Source: an uncultured Gammaproteobacteria bacterium
GTDB taxonomy: Bacteria; Pseudomonadota; Gammaproteobacteria; Steroidobacterales; Woeseiaceae
Direction: 5' to 3'
DNA: 18,662 nucleotides
Assembly: GCA_938003715.1 (NCBI GenBank)
Contig: CALKYK010000141.1
Span: 1 to 18,662 of the forward strand
A model generated the notes under the pieces. That model was not told the origin of the DNA, searched no databases, and saw only the letters and a program-made list of their open reading frames with translations. Made by a program: the position numbers and the translations under genes. The stretch's first letter is position 1. Each line of letters starts with the position of its first letter. Of this stretch, positions 1 through 8,439 are shown in pieces.

Positions 1-223
1 GTGCGGGGCAACAAGGGTCCGGGAGCCGGTCAGCGGTGCAGAAACACCTTATGCGGCCTAGTGATAGACGTAATCGGGACGATTGTCAATGTCGATTCGG
101 AAGCACGTGTTGCAATACGGCAACAGCCTTTCCATATAGCGCGATGTAATCGATTCCGACACCGGCCAAACCAGGCGATACAAGTTATAACCGATTGATT
201 GGCAGGCGGGATTCGCCTGGCAC
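1..223. other. unassigned stretch left of the terminator
   Basis: I see no convincing gene here. On the minus strand one frame stays open from the terminator down to a TAG at 58-60 and ends in IDNRPDYVYH. It has no good start codon with a ribosome binding site between the terminator and its end, and an upstream start would have to read through the terminator at 224-255. The plus-strand frame over 1-198 is arginine-rich and looks like an antisense shadow. The stretch is somewhat richer in A/T than its surroundings. It could hold the decayed 3' end of a gene or simple spacer. Confidence 0.4.
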
Positions 224-255
224 AAAAAAAACCGGGGCCGATCGGCCCCGGTTTT
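224..255 (-). terminator. intrinsic terminator of the TonB receptor gene
   Basis: A perfect GC-rich inverted repeat (arms CCGGGGCC and GGCCCCGG around a GATC centre) lies about 55 bases past the receptor stop codon. Read on the minus strand, it is followed by a run of eight T. Read on the plus strand, only four T follow, so it could act in both directions but is much better placed for the receptor transcript. Confidence 0.88.
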
Positions 256-308
256 CCGGTTGCCACCGGGTATTTGCCGGCGGCCGGTCCCCCGTTGACT
301 TGCGCGAG

Positions 309-3300
309 CTACTGCATGACGTAATTCAGGCCGACGAAGAAGTAACGACCGCGCGGACTGACCGGGTAGGCCCATTCGGTCAGGAACGGGATTTCGTCGG
401 TCACGTTGTTGATGCCGCCGAAGACCCGAACGCTGTCGTTCCAGTCGTACGACACGGACAGGTCATGCGACCAGAAGTCGTCGCTGAAGCCCGCCGGGCC
501 GAAGGTGAACGACGAGGTTTCGATTTCCACGTCGGCCAGGGCCTGGCTGTCCTGGTACAGCGACGTCCAGCGCGCGTACAGCGGACCGAACGTCCAGCCC
601 AGGTGCGCTGCACCCGATAGTTCCGGGCGACGCAGTTCGCCAAGCTCCGGATCGACGGCGGTCGGGTCGCCGGGATCGAAGAACTCGTCGAGCTTCTCGA
701 CCTTCGTACCCTGAACACCGACATCGAACCCGTGCTCCCCGACTTCGAACGCGTAGCCGAGTTCGAAGTCGACACCCGCCGATTCGATCTTGCCGAAGTT
801 GAGCTGCGTCTGGCGCAGGAAGTTGAGCCCCAGGAACTGCGCGGAGTTCGGGTCGCGGTTGCGTGTGAACAGGGTGCAGAACTGGTTCGGGAACGTCGCC
901 GAGTCGTAGCAGTTGTCAACGATGTCCTGGTCGTCGACGAAGGAAATCGCATCATTGATCTCGATGTCCCAGAAGTCTATCGATGCGGTGAATCCCTCGA
1001 GGAACGACGGCGTGAACACGAAGCCGATCGTGAACGTGTCTGCCTCTTCCTCGGTCAGCTCGCTGTTGCCGCTGTTGACCCCGGAGAAACGCGCCGAGAG
1101 CGGATCGGAGAATCCCTGCGGGATGCCGTCCGCCTGGCAGTTCGTAGCGCGAATCTGTCCCCGCGGATCGCCGTTCGCAATGAGCGTGTCGATTTCCGAC
1201 TGCTCGCAGGGATCGGTCGGGCGGAAGGTCGCCGCCTGCTCCGGCTGGAACAGCTCGGCGATGTTCGGCGCACGGACGGCCCGTGAAAGCGTCGTGCGGA
1301 AACGAATGTCCTCGACCGGCGTGTAGACGAGGCCTGCCTGCCAGGTCAGCGTGTCGCCGACGTTCGAGTACTGCGAGAACCGCGCCGCGGCATTGAACGT
1401 CAGTTCTTCCGCGCCGCGCATGCCCTCCAGCAGCGGCACCTCGGCTTCGCCGAAGACCTCCCAGACGTTGTAGTCGCCCTTCGAGTTGCTGACCAGGAAC
1501 TCCGGATCGAACACGAGCGAGGTCTGCCGGAAGTTGGGCAGGTCGCGGACCAGCTGCCCGGCGGCGCAGTCGGGTGTGGTGACCGTGCACTCGCCCTGGG
1601 TCAGCGGATCGAAACTCGACTTGCTGCTCTCGGTGCGGAACTCCGCGCCGGCGGCGAATGCGATGTCGCCGGCCGAGAAACCGATGCCGGTGTCGCCGTT
1701 GATAACGCCGGAGAACACGGTCTGCTCGACGTCGTATTCATGTACGACGTCGGTCATGATCCAGTCGATCACGGCCTGCGTCGCACCCTGCGGTCCGTTC
1801 AGTATGTTGTACGGCACGCAGGAACCGTCGCCGGGGTTGAACGTGAAAAAGCCGAAGTCGAACAACGGAATGTCGAAGATCGTCGTCGGCGCGCGTGAAC
1901 CGTCGAGTTCCGAGCGGCAGACCGGATTGCCGCTGCCGTCGGTGGTCACGTCGATCGCGGCAAAGAAACGGTCCATGATCGTTGCGCCGTTGTCGATCTG
2001 CTTGATGTGCGACTGGCCCCGGTTCAGCGAGAACTCGTAACCCCAGCCGTTATCGAACTCGCCTTCCATGCCGATAACGAAGCGTGTCGTGTCGCGCTCG
2101 TTAACGTCGTTCGAGCCGCCGAGATCCTGCGGATCGCGGGTGATAAAGAATCCGCCTGCCGGACCCGCGATCGGCTGCAGCGCCGCCGGAATGAACGGGT
2201 TGTCCGGCGCGACCGTCAACAGATCGTAAAACCCGGTACCGACGCCGAAATTGCGCGTCTCCTGCTGCACGTACTTGAACTCGGCAAACAGCGTCAGGTC
2301 GGACGAGACGTCGTAACGGCCGGACAGGTTGACGTTGATGCGTTCGTCGTCGAGCGTGAGGAAGTCCGGGTCGTAGCCGAACGCATGCACGCCGTCACCG
2401 CCGAACTGGTTGAAGTTACCGGCCACCAGGCCGTCTTCGTAAATACGCACGACGCCGCCCTGGTCGATATTCCAGCAGCCGCCGGTCAGGCCGAATGCCT
2501 GGCCCTCGAGCAGGCTGTTGAAGCCCAGGAAGGAGTCGAGGCAGTCCTCGTTGCCGTTGTTGTCGAGATCGAGGCCCGAGAACGTGAAGTTGCCGGGGAC
2601 GATGACGCCGCCTTCCGAGCTGATCGAAAACGTCCGTTGCCGCCCGATGAACCGGGTCGGCGCCGTGGCGGCGCGGTCGATCAGGGCCAGCTCTTCCGGC
2701 GTCAGGTTCGGGTCCGCGCCGAACGCCGCGTTGTAATCGGCGATGAAATCGGCTGCCGCCGTCGGGATGCGCATGCCCCACGGAAAGTAGCCGCGCGCGG
2801 GGTCGAAGAACGCCTGGAAGTTCGGTGTCGATGCGCCGATGTCGCCGCGCTGGAATCGCAGCGCGGGATTGTTGTCGTCGGATGCAATACCGTTGTCGGT
2901 CGACCACGTCCGGTCTCCCTGACGCAGCGGTTCGCGCTTGCGGTAGTCGACGGCAACCGTGAAGTTGCCGCGCTCCTCGGCAAAATTCGTGCCCCAGACG
3001 CCGCTCAGGCGATAGTCCTCGCCGTCGCCGTCGCCCGAGATGCCGGTCTGCGCGTTGATCTCGAGACCCTCGAAGTCGTCCTTCATGATGAAGTTGACGA
3101 CGCCGGTTACCGCGTCGGCACCGTAGATCGCCGATGCACCGCCGGTCAGCACTTCGACGCGTTCGATCAGTGCCTGCGGAATGGTGTTGATGTCGACCGC
3201 GGCATTGCCGGGCGAACCCGCGACGTGGCGGCGCCCGTCCACGAGCACGAGCGTTCGCTCGAGACCCATGCCACGAAGCTGCAGCACGGCTTCGCCGGCG

Positions 3301-3611
3301 AGATTCGTGACGCCGGAATCTTCGCTGTCGAATGCGGATGCGTTGACGGAGAGATCGCCGGAGTTGCTCGTAATCAGGGCGGGAATGTCACGGACGACTT
3401 CGGTCACGTCCATCTCGCCGGACAGCTGGATGTCCTCGGCCGTGACAGACTGCACCGCGACCGGCGCGCCGAGATTCGGGTCGCGAGCGATGCGCGAACC
3501 GGTCACGGTGATCTCTTCCAGCGGCTCCTGCTGAGCCAGCGCCGCCGGGCCCGATATGCCGGTCGCGAACAACGCCAGACCGGCAAACCTCAAGGTATGC
3601 CTTTTGTGCAT
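309..3611 (-). CDS. TonB-dependent outer-membrane receptor
   Basis: This 1100-residue protein is a ligand-gated outer-membrane channel driven by TonB-ExbBD. A signal peptide ends near residue 26 (PAALA/QQ), followed by the TonB-box-like EEITVTGSRI at 32-41. The plug domain has the usual RVEVLTGGASAIYGADAVTG and VDGRRH stretches, and a long beta-barrel ends in YFFVGLNYVMQ, without the common terminal Phe/Trp. The size and the ITVTGSRI start are those of the large receptors common in Gammaproteobacteria that take up peptides, glycans or other big organic ligands. The ligand cannot be read from the sequence. The ATG follows a GAGGGGG ribosome binding site. The gene lies downstream of the hydantoinase/DUF917 genes on the same strand but has its own promoter and terminator, so a functional link to them is inferred from position only. 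Confidence 0.95.
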   Translation of the reverse strand: MHKRHTLRFAGLALFATGISGPAALAQQEPLEEITVTGSRIARDPNLGAPVAVQSVTAEDIQLSGEMDVTEVVRDIPALITSNSGDLSVNASAFDSEDSGVTNLAGEAVLQLRGMGLERTLVLVDGRRHVAGSPGNAAVDINTIPQALIERVEVLTGGASAIYGADAVTGVVNFIMKDDFEGLEINAQTGISGDGDGEDYRLSGVWGTNFAEERGNFTVAVDYRKREPLRQGDRTWSTDNGIASDDNNPALRFQRGDIGASTPNFQAFFDPARGYFPWGMRIPTAAADFIADYNAAFGADPNLTPEELALIDRAATAPTRFIGRQRTFSISSEGGVIVPGNFTFSGLDLDNNGNEDCLDSFLGFNSLLEGQAFGLTGGCWNIDQGGVVRIYEDGLVAGNFNQFGGDGVHAFGYDPDFLTLDDERINVNLSGRYDVSSDLTLFAEFKYVQQETRNFGVGTGFYDLLTVAPDNPFIPAALQPIAGPAGGFFITRDPQDLGGSNDVNERDTTRFVIGMEGEFDNGWGYEFSLNRGQSHIKQIDNGATIMDRFFAAIDVTTDGSGNPVCRSELDGSRAPTTIFDIPLFDFGFFTFNPGDGSCVPYNILNGPQGATQAVIDWIMTDVVHEYDVEQTVFSGVINGDTGIGFSAGDIAFAAGAEFRTESSKSSFDPLTQGECTVTTPDCAAGQLVRDLPNFRQTSLVFDPEFLVSNSKGDYNVWEVFGEAEVPLLEGMRGAEELTFNAAARFSQYSNVGDTLTWQAGLVYTPVEDIRFRTTLSRAVRAPNIAELFQPEQAATFRPTDPCEQSEIDTLIANGDPRGQIRATNCQADGIPQGFSDPLSARFSGVNSGNSELTEEEADTFTIGFVFTPSFLEGFTASIDFWDIEINDAISFVDDQDIVDNCYDSATFPNQFCTLFTRNRDPNSAQFLGLNFLRQTQLNFGKIESAGVDFELGYAFEVGEHGFDVGVQGTKVEKLDEFFDPGDPTAVDPELGELRRPELSGAAHLGWTFGPLYARWTSLYQDSQALADVEIETSSFTFGPAGFSDDFWSHDLSVSYDWNDSVRVFGGINNVTDEIPFLTEWAYPVSPRGRYFFVGLNYVMQ

Positions 3612-3728
3612 GTCTTAATCCCCCTCGAACGAGGGCAAAAGCGCACCCGTGTGCGCCCCGCCTGTTGATCATGTTGGGTTACTGCAACAGTCCCTCGGCA
3701 CCGCGCGGTGCCTGCAGAAACGTTGATA
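3612..3728 (-). promoter_or_regulatory. structured 5' leader of the TonB receptor gene
   Basis: The predicted untranslated leader of about 117 bases holds three inverted repeats. The first is the perfect 16-base palindrome GGCACCGCGCGGTGCC at 3697-3712. The second is GCGCAC-4-GTGCGC at 3641-3656. The third is CCCTC-4-GAGGG at 3622-3635, whose right arm on the minus strand is part of the GAGGGGG ribosome binding site, so folding would hide it. Another arm pair, CTGTTG/CAACAG, spans 3662-3690. No T-run follows any hairpin, so translation control or mRNA stability fits better than attenuation. I do not recognise a known riboswitch. The repeats are directly visible; the role is inference. Confidence 0.5.
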
Positions 3729-3734
3729 CGACTG

Positions 3735-3763
3735 CTGATATGCGCTGGCACGGGGATTGTCAA
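3735..3763 (-). promoter_or_regulatory. sigma70-type promoter for the TonB receptor gene
   Basis: On the minus strand a perfect -35 box TTGACA (3758-3763) is separated by 17 bases from TATCAG (-10, 3735-3740). The transcript would start near 3728 and leave a leader of about 117 bases. A GC-rich hairpin (GGCCC-4-GGGCC, 3766-3779) lies directly upstream of the -35 box and has no T-run. Confidence 0.65.
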
Positions 3764-3783
3764 CGGGCCCGCAGGGGCCGATT

Positions 3784-3799
3784 GTTGTGATATGACAAC
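3784..3799. promoter_or_regulatory. inverted repeat, possible operator
   Basis: GTTGT-6-ACAAC is centred about 28 bases upstream of the -35 box of the receptor promoter, in the gap after the DUF917 gene. The arms and the AT-rich centre resemble operators of dimeric repressors such as GntR-type proteins. No regulator gene is present in the window, so the binding protein is unknown. Confidence 0.35.
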
Positions 3800-3854
3800 G
3801 AGTTATTAAGGGTCTAGGCGGGCACTGGACTGAACGCCGGTGCGCGTTTGTCGC

Positions 3855-4946
3855 TTATAACTTTTCGATCGATTGATAATCGAAATCGAAGCCGAACGCG
3901 CGCGGGCCGACGACCGCGAGCGCTTTGTCCGTGCGGAAGTGCGCCGGGCACCCGATGCCGAAAACGGTGACCCGCTGGCCGTAGTGAATGCGCTCGGAAT
4001 TGATCGGCTGCGAGGTCTCGTGGTCGACCATCGTGACCAGGTCCGGCACGGACGCGACGACACGATCGCCGACCTTCGCGACCAGGAACTCGTTCTTGAT
4101 CGTGAGCTTCATCGGAGGCGCCGCGTTGCCCACCGATTCCAGCACTGCCTCCCCGACGTCGAAGCCGCCCACCACGCGCCGTTCGATATCGACGATCTTG
4201 CCGGTGTAGAGTTTTTTCAGCACGCCGTAGCCCGAACCGGCAAACAGTTCTGCAAGCGGCGCCTCGATCGCATCGGCGCTACCGCGATTCGCCTCGATCA
4301 CGCGCCCGAGTTCCAGGGCGAAGCTGATCGTGCCGGGCACGATCGCGCGTTTCGCCACGTCTCCCCGCATCGGGTGCTCGGCGGTGAAGATCATGCCGCC
4401 CATCGCCATTGCGACGTTGCGCACCTGGCGTTCGTAGAGTTCGGTCGTCGCGGTGTCGAAGTACACGGCACCGCCCGCGTAGTCGACCGCGACCGCCGGT
4501 GACGGCCGCACACCCTCGATTGCGAACGTCATCATCTGCGCCTCGGGAAGCGCGCGTGCCATGCCGTCGCCGTCGATCAGGGCGATCTTTTTCGCGGCCG
4601 CCGCGATCAGCGGAATCACGGAGTTGGCGCCGCCGACTTCGAATGAGACGAGATGCGTGATGCGCTTTCCTGTCCACTCTTCGTAGCGATCGACCGACTC
4701 GAGGCATTCGGTGCCGATCGGCAGCTGCTCGAGGCTGATCGTCGGCGCGCCGACCTCGCCGATCGCAACGACGTGGGCGTCGTCGGGAACGTCCTTGAGC
4801 CGCGTCAGCGTGACCGGCCCGTAGGCCTTGAGCGCCTGCTCGACGAGGATGCGGCTGACGTAGGGATCGCCGCCGCCGCCCGTCGCGAGAAAGACCGAGC
4901 CCGTGCACAGCGCGGCGATGTCCTCGTGGCCGATCGTAACCGTCAC
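3855..4946 (-). CDS. DUF917 / S-methyl-thiohydantoin desulfurase-like protein
   Basis: This 363-residue cytoplasmic protein fits the DUF917 family (Pfam PF06032), a family now named after S-methyl thiohydantoin desulfurase. It starts with the family's glycine-rich TGGGGDPY motif (residues 22-29) and continues with ISLEQLPIG and FEVGGANS, also typical. Length matches the family. DUF917 genes commonly sit beside hydantoinase/oxoprolinase genes and NCS1 permeases, as here. The start is GTG (4944-4946), whose first bases overlap the TGA of the upstream hydantoinase gene, implying translational coupling. The natural substrate of this copy is unknown; attack on a sulfur-containing or plain hydantoin-like ring is the best guess. 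It is the last gene of the long minus-strand run, and no clear terminator follows. Confidence 0.88.
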   Translation of the reverse strand: MTVTIGHEDIAALCTGSVFLATGGGGDPYVSRILVEQALKAYGPVTLTRLKDVPDDAHVVAIGEVGAPTISLEQLPIGTECLESVDRYEEWTGKRITHLVSFEVGGANSVIPLIAAAAKKIALIDGDGMARALPEAQMMTFAIEGVRPSPAVAVDYAGGAVYFDTATTELYERQVRNVAMAMGGMIFTAEHPMRGDVAKRAIVPGTISFALELGRVIEANRGSADAIEAPLAELFAGSGYGVLKKLYTGKIVDIERRVVGGFDVGEAVLESVGNAAPPMKLTIKNEFLVAKVGDRVVASVPDLVTMVDHETSQPINSERIHYGQRVTVFGIGCPAHFRTDKALAVVGPRAFGFDFDYQSIEKL

Positions 4947-6496
4947 TTTCCAGCTCCGTCGAAGTCGAGATCTCCGACCATCTTGACCCGGACGCGGGTC
5001 GAGGCTTCGGCGAGATACGAGATCGCCGTTTCCTCGACGTCGGCCAGGCGCAGGCTGTCAGGAGCCGCGCCCTCGGCGACGAGCTTGTCCTTCAGCGCCG
5101 CCTGCATCGCCGCCAGCACCTGCTCGCGCGGCTCCTGGCGGTAGGAGACGATGCGTTCGGACTCCGCACCAATCTGCGCGTTCGCCGCACCGATCGCGTT
5201 GGCCACGCCCGCGTGCTCGGGTCGGTGCACGACCGACGCCGTGCGCAGCGGCTGCGACATCAGCACCGCGCCGCCGCCGACCAGCACGACCGGCACCGGC
5301 TCGCGGCTCGACTTCATGCGGTCGATCGCGTTGTCCACCATGCGGTGCATCGTGTTCGTCGCCGTGCGCACGAGTTCGCCATCGAGATCCGCGACTTTTG
5401 CCACGCTGCCGATGTCCGCGGCGCCGCTTCCCACGGCGATGTCGGTTGCGGTCAATGTGTTGCCGCCAAACACCAGCCCTTCCTCGACCAGCCGGTAGCC
5501 CACGGACTGCGGACCGATCGATTCGCCATCATCGCGGACCAGGCTGCCGCCGCCGAGGCCGATCGCCAGGATGTCGGGCATGCGGAAATTCGTGCGCACA
5601 CCGCCCACCTCGATCGCGACGTTGGATTGCCGCGGAAAGCCGCCGGCGAGCACGCCGACGTCCGAGGTCGTGCCGCCGATGTCGACCACGATCGCGTCGG
5701 CGAGATCGGTCAGCAGGCTTGCGCCGCGCAGCGAGTTCGTCGGCCCCGACGCGAACGTCAGCGCCGGGAACTCGGCGGCGAACTCCTTCGACATCAGTGT
5801 GCCGTCGTTCTGGCTGAGATAGAAAGGACAGCGAATGTCCCGCGCCGCCAGTGCGTCGCCGAAGGAGGCGACGACGCGGTCCGCGAGCGGCAGCAGGCTC
5901 GCGTTCAGCAGCGCGGCATTCTCCCGTTCGAGCAGACCCATGCGGCCGATGCTGTGCGACAGCGTGACGCGGGCGGCGGGCAGGCGCTCGGCGAGACGCT
6001 TTGCGACGTAGTGCTCCTGGGCCGGATCCGACGGCGAGAAGACAGCCGCGATCGCAACCAGGCCGATGTCTTTCGCCGCCAGGTCGTCGATGACGCGGTC
6101 GATCTCGTCTTCGTCGAGCGGCGCGATCGGAAATCCGTCGTAGGTGCGTCCGCCGTGGATCATGTACACGTGGCGACCCAGCGCGTCGGCAATGTCATCG
6201 GGCCAGTCGCACATCGGCGGCACCATTTCGCCGGAGGGCAGCGCAACGCGGATGATCGCGGTCTCGTGCAGCGAACGCCGCTCGACGACGGCATTGGTGA
6301 ACTGCGTCGTGCCGATCATCACGGCTTCGATATCGTCTCCGGAAATGTCGCACTCGGCCATCACGGCGTCGAGCGCCGCGACGACGCCGTCCCGCACGTT
6401 GGCGCTGGTCAGCACCTTGGTCGACGCAATAACGTCGCCGTTGGCGATCACAACCGCATCGGTGTGGGTACCGCCGACGTCGATACCGATGCGCAT
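4943..6496 (-). CDS. hydantoinase/oxoprolinase family protein (HyuA-like)
   Basis: This 517-residue ATP-dependent amidohydrolase subunit belongs to the ASKHA-fold hydantoinase A / 5-oxoprolinase family. Visible motifs are the N-terminal phosphate loop GIDVGGTHTDAVV (4-16), a second one, VDIGGTTSDVG (271-281), GLGGGS (313-318) and the adenosine-site VLVGGGAVL (404-412). The protein is complete for the short single-chain form; no HyuB partner gene is present in the window. Family members open hydantoin or 5-oxoproline rings with ATP. The gene lies 2 bases after the permease and overlaps the DUF917 gene by 4, so the three should be made together. Without HyuB the reaction may differ from classic oxoprolinase, and DUF917 may take that place (inference). 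Confidence 0.92.
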   Translation of the reverse strand: MRIGIDVGGTHTDAVVIANGDVIASTKVLTSANVRDGVVAALDAVMAECDISGDDIEAVMIGTTQFTNAVVERRSLHETAIIRVALPSGEMVPPMCDWPDDIADALGRHVYMIHGGRTYDGFPIAPLDEDEIDRVIDDLAAKDIGLVAIAAVFSPSDPAQEHYVAKRLAERLPAARVTLSHSIGRMGLLERENAALLNASLLPLADRVVASFGDALAARDIRCPFYLSQNDGTLMSKEFAAEFPALTFASGPTNSLRGASLLTDLADAIVVDIGGTTSDVGVLAGGFPRQSNVAIEVGGVRTNFRMPDILAIGLGGGSLVRDDGESIGPQSVGYRLVEEGLVFGGNTLTATDIAVGSGAADIGSVAKVADLDGELVRTATNTMHRMVDNAIDRMKSSREPVPVVLVGGGAVLMSQPLRTASVVHRPEHAGVANAIGAANAQIGAESERIVSYRQEPREQVLAAMQAALKDKLVAEGAAPDSLRLADVEETAISYLAEASTRVRVKMVGDLDFDGAGK

Positions 6497-6498
6497 GC

Positions 6499-7761
6499 TC
6501 AGGCGCTTCGCGCCGCGCGGAGCTTTTCGAGCAGCAGGTAGACGAGCACCGAGATCGCCAGCGAATCGAGCGGCGCGATCGTCGTCAGCGACAGGTCGTT
6601 GAAATACATCCAGGTCGAGAGCACGCCGCTGCCGATGCCGGCGATGACGGCGTTGGTGCGGATCGGCCGCCGCTTCTCGAGATGCGTTTCGGAAAAATCC
6701 GTGCGGTGAAAGACGAAGAAGTCGACCAGGTAAACGCCGGCGATCGGCGGCACGAGCAGGCCCAGGGTCACTAGGAACTCGATCAGGTAGTCGGATATGC
6801 CGGCGAGTGCCGCGAGCGTGCCGACGATGCCGCCCGCGATCACGACCTCGGGGTAATGCCCGACCGGCACCGAGGCGCGGGCCGCGAGAGCCATCGAATA
6901 CAGGTTGATGACGTTTGTCGTCCAGGTCGCAAACACGATGACGGCCAGCGCGATGCCGCCGTAGCCGATCAGCACCATGTAGTTCATCGGCTCGAGTTCG
7001 CCCCAGACCAGCACCGGGATCATGCCGGCGACGTAGGCGACGACGATGCCGCCGCCCTGGCCCAGGAACGAGGCGGTGACGCAGTCCAGGGTATTGCGCG
7101 CATAGCGGGTCAGGTCCGGCATCAGCACGACGCCGACGATCGCGGCACCGACGACCGCCGAAATCGCCGTCGGCATGTCGATGGTATTGCCGCTCAGCGT
7201 GAGCAGGTCGCTGAACGCCACCTGACGCAGCGACAGCACCACGACGCCGATCAGTGCCAGCAGCAGGAACGGTACAGCGATCAGCGCCAGCCGGTCGATG
7301 GCGCGGAAACCGTAGATTGTCGTCACCGTGACCAGCGCACTGCTCGCAATCGTGTAGACCGGCTCGGGTATGTCGAGCGTCGTCAGCTGCCCGGCGGCGA
7401 GAAAAAGCGTGCGGCCGAACAACTCCGCGGTGACCGCGTACCAGCCGAGCAGGAACAGGCCGAACCAGAAATTGACGAACTTCGCGCCGGCGTAACCGAA
7501 CGTGTGCTCGATGATCATGTAGCTCGACAGGCCGCTGCGCTGGCCGACGATCGAGGCAGGCACGGACATGACGGACAGGATCAGTGCGCCGGCGATGACG
7601 GCGAGTACGCCGTTTGCGAAGCCCACGCCTTCGGCGAGCTCACCAGCGCTGTAGAGCAGCGGCAGCGTGATCGAGATGCCGATGATCACGACCCCGATCT
7701 GGAAACCGCTGACCGTTTCCTCGGCCGGTACCGGCGTGCGGGAACTCGCAACGCTCTTCAT
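6499..7761 (-). CDS. NCS1-family permease (cytosine/hydantoin permease-like)
   Basis: This 420-residue inner-membrane symporter has about twelve hydrophobic segments. Its length and layout are close to cytosine permease CodB: a short hydrophilic N-terminus, GVVIIGISITLPLLYSAGEL in the first helix, and LLGWYAVTAELFG in a helix near residue 110, matching the GW...AE pattern of the CodB branch. NCS1 carriers import nucleobases, hydantoins, allantoin and similar ring compounds. Its start overlaps the stop of the DUF2238-type gene by 4 bases, and it ends 2 bases before the hydantoinase gene. It most likely imports the substrate of that enzyme and of the DUF917 protein. The exact compound is not deducible from the sequence. 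Confidence 0.9.
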   Translation of the reverse strand: MKSVASSRTPVPAEETVSGFQIGVVIIGISITLPLLYSAGELAEGVGFANGVLAVIAGALILSVMSVPASIVGQRSGLSSYMIIEHTFGYAGAKFVNFWFGLFLLGWYAVTAELFGRTLFLAAGQLTTLDIPEPVYTIASSALVTVTTIYGFRAIDRLALIAVPFLLLALIGVVVLSLRQVAFSDLLTLSGNTIDMPTAISAVVGAAIVGVVLMPDLTRYARNTLDCVTASFLGQGGGIVVAYVAGMIPVLVWGELEPMNYMVLIGYGGIALAVIVFATWTTNVINLYSMALAARASVPVGHYPEVVIAGGIVGTLAALAGISDYLIEFLVTLGLLVPPIAGVYLVDFFVFHRTDFSETHLEKRRPIRTNAVIAGIGSGVLSTWMYFNDLSLTTIAPLDSLAISVLVYLLLEKLRAARSA

Positions 7762-8423
7762 CGCTGACCCTTTCTTTTTGTTTTGGCCATTCTATCGCGG
7801 CGCGCCGCGATTGCGTCGAGCATGCGACGTACGATATCGCTGTCCTTGTCGTAGACATAGAAGTAGCCGAAAGCAGCGGCAATTGCTGCGCCAATCGCAT
7901 TGATAATGAGGTCGGTCATCGTGTCGAGATGACCTGAACTTTGCATCTCGAATCCGAAATACCAGTCCATCAGGAATTCGAAGATCTCCCACACGGTCCC
8001 CACCGAGACGGCGATTGCGAACGTGATGGTCGCGATCCAGCCCGCAGCGACCCGCACCCGGCGCGTCATCCAGAACACGTAGATACTCAGGAAACCGATG
8101 ACGCCGATGGTCAGCGCCGACAGTCCGTGCAGCGCCAGGTCCCACCACCAGATGCGCTCGTAGAAATCCCGCACCTCGCCGAGGATGAAACTCGCATAAA
8201 GGAACACGCAGGTGACGAGCGTGAACTCGACCGGCAGGGTCAGGCGCAGTTTGCGCTCGATGATGGCCGGTGCGAACGTCAGCAGCAGGACGACGGCACC
8301 GGCGAAGGCCGTCAGCCAGGCGCGCTCGACCCGGGAACCGATCGTCACGATCAGTATGCCGAGCTGCAGCACCACGGCAATCGACAGCTCTATGCGATCG
8401 ACCCGCTGCCTGCCGCCTGCCAT
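7758..8423 (-). CDS. DUF2238/YjdF-like inner-membrane protein
   Basis: This 221-residue protein has about six membrane segments and a basic C-terminal tail (RRDRMAKTKRKGQR). The segment VWEIFEFLMDWYFG followed by HLDTMTDLIINAIGA matches the conserved WE...D and DTM.D...N..GA signature of the DUF2238 (YjdF) family, whose role is unknown. The start lies 16 bases after the GFA gene, and the end overlaps the NCS1 permease by 4 bases, so it is part of the long run and could assist the permease or simply share its transcript. No catalytic motif is seen beyond the conserved acidic residues in the membrane. Confidence 0.8.
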   Translation of the reverse strand: MAGGRQRVDRIELSIAVVLQLGILIVTIGSRVERAWLTAFAGAVVLLLTFAPAIIERKLRLTLPVEFTLVTCVFLYASFILGEVRDFYERIWWWDLALHGLSALTIGVIGFLSIYVFWMTRRVRVAAGWIATITFAIAVSVGTVWEIFEFLMDWYFGFEMQSSGHLDTMTDLIINAIGAAIAAAFGYFYVYDKDSDIVRRMLDAIAARRDRMAKTKRKGQR

Positions 8424-8439
8424 CGTCCCGTTCCGGCCG

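Noticed and set aside
2007..3668. 553-residue plus-strand open frame opposite the TonB receptor
   Set aside because: It is Arg/Val/Asp-rich without domain motifs, and the receptor on the other strand is clear. It is a GC-codon antisense shadow.
5213..6541. 442-residue plus-strand open frame opposite the hydantoinase
   Set aside because: It is His/Arg/Asp-rich and of low plausibility, antisense to a gene with intact ATP-binding motifs.
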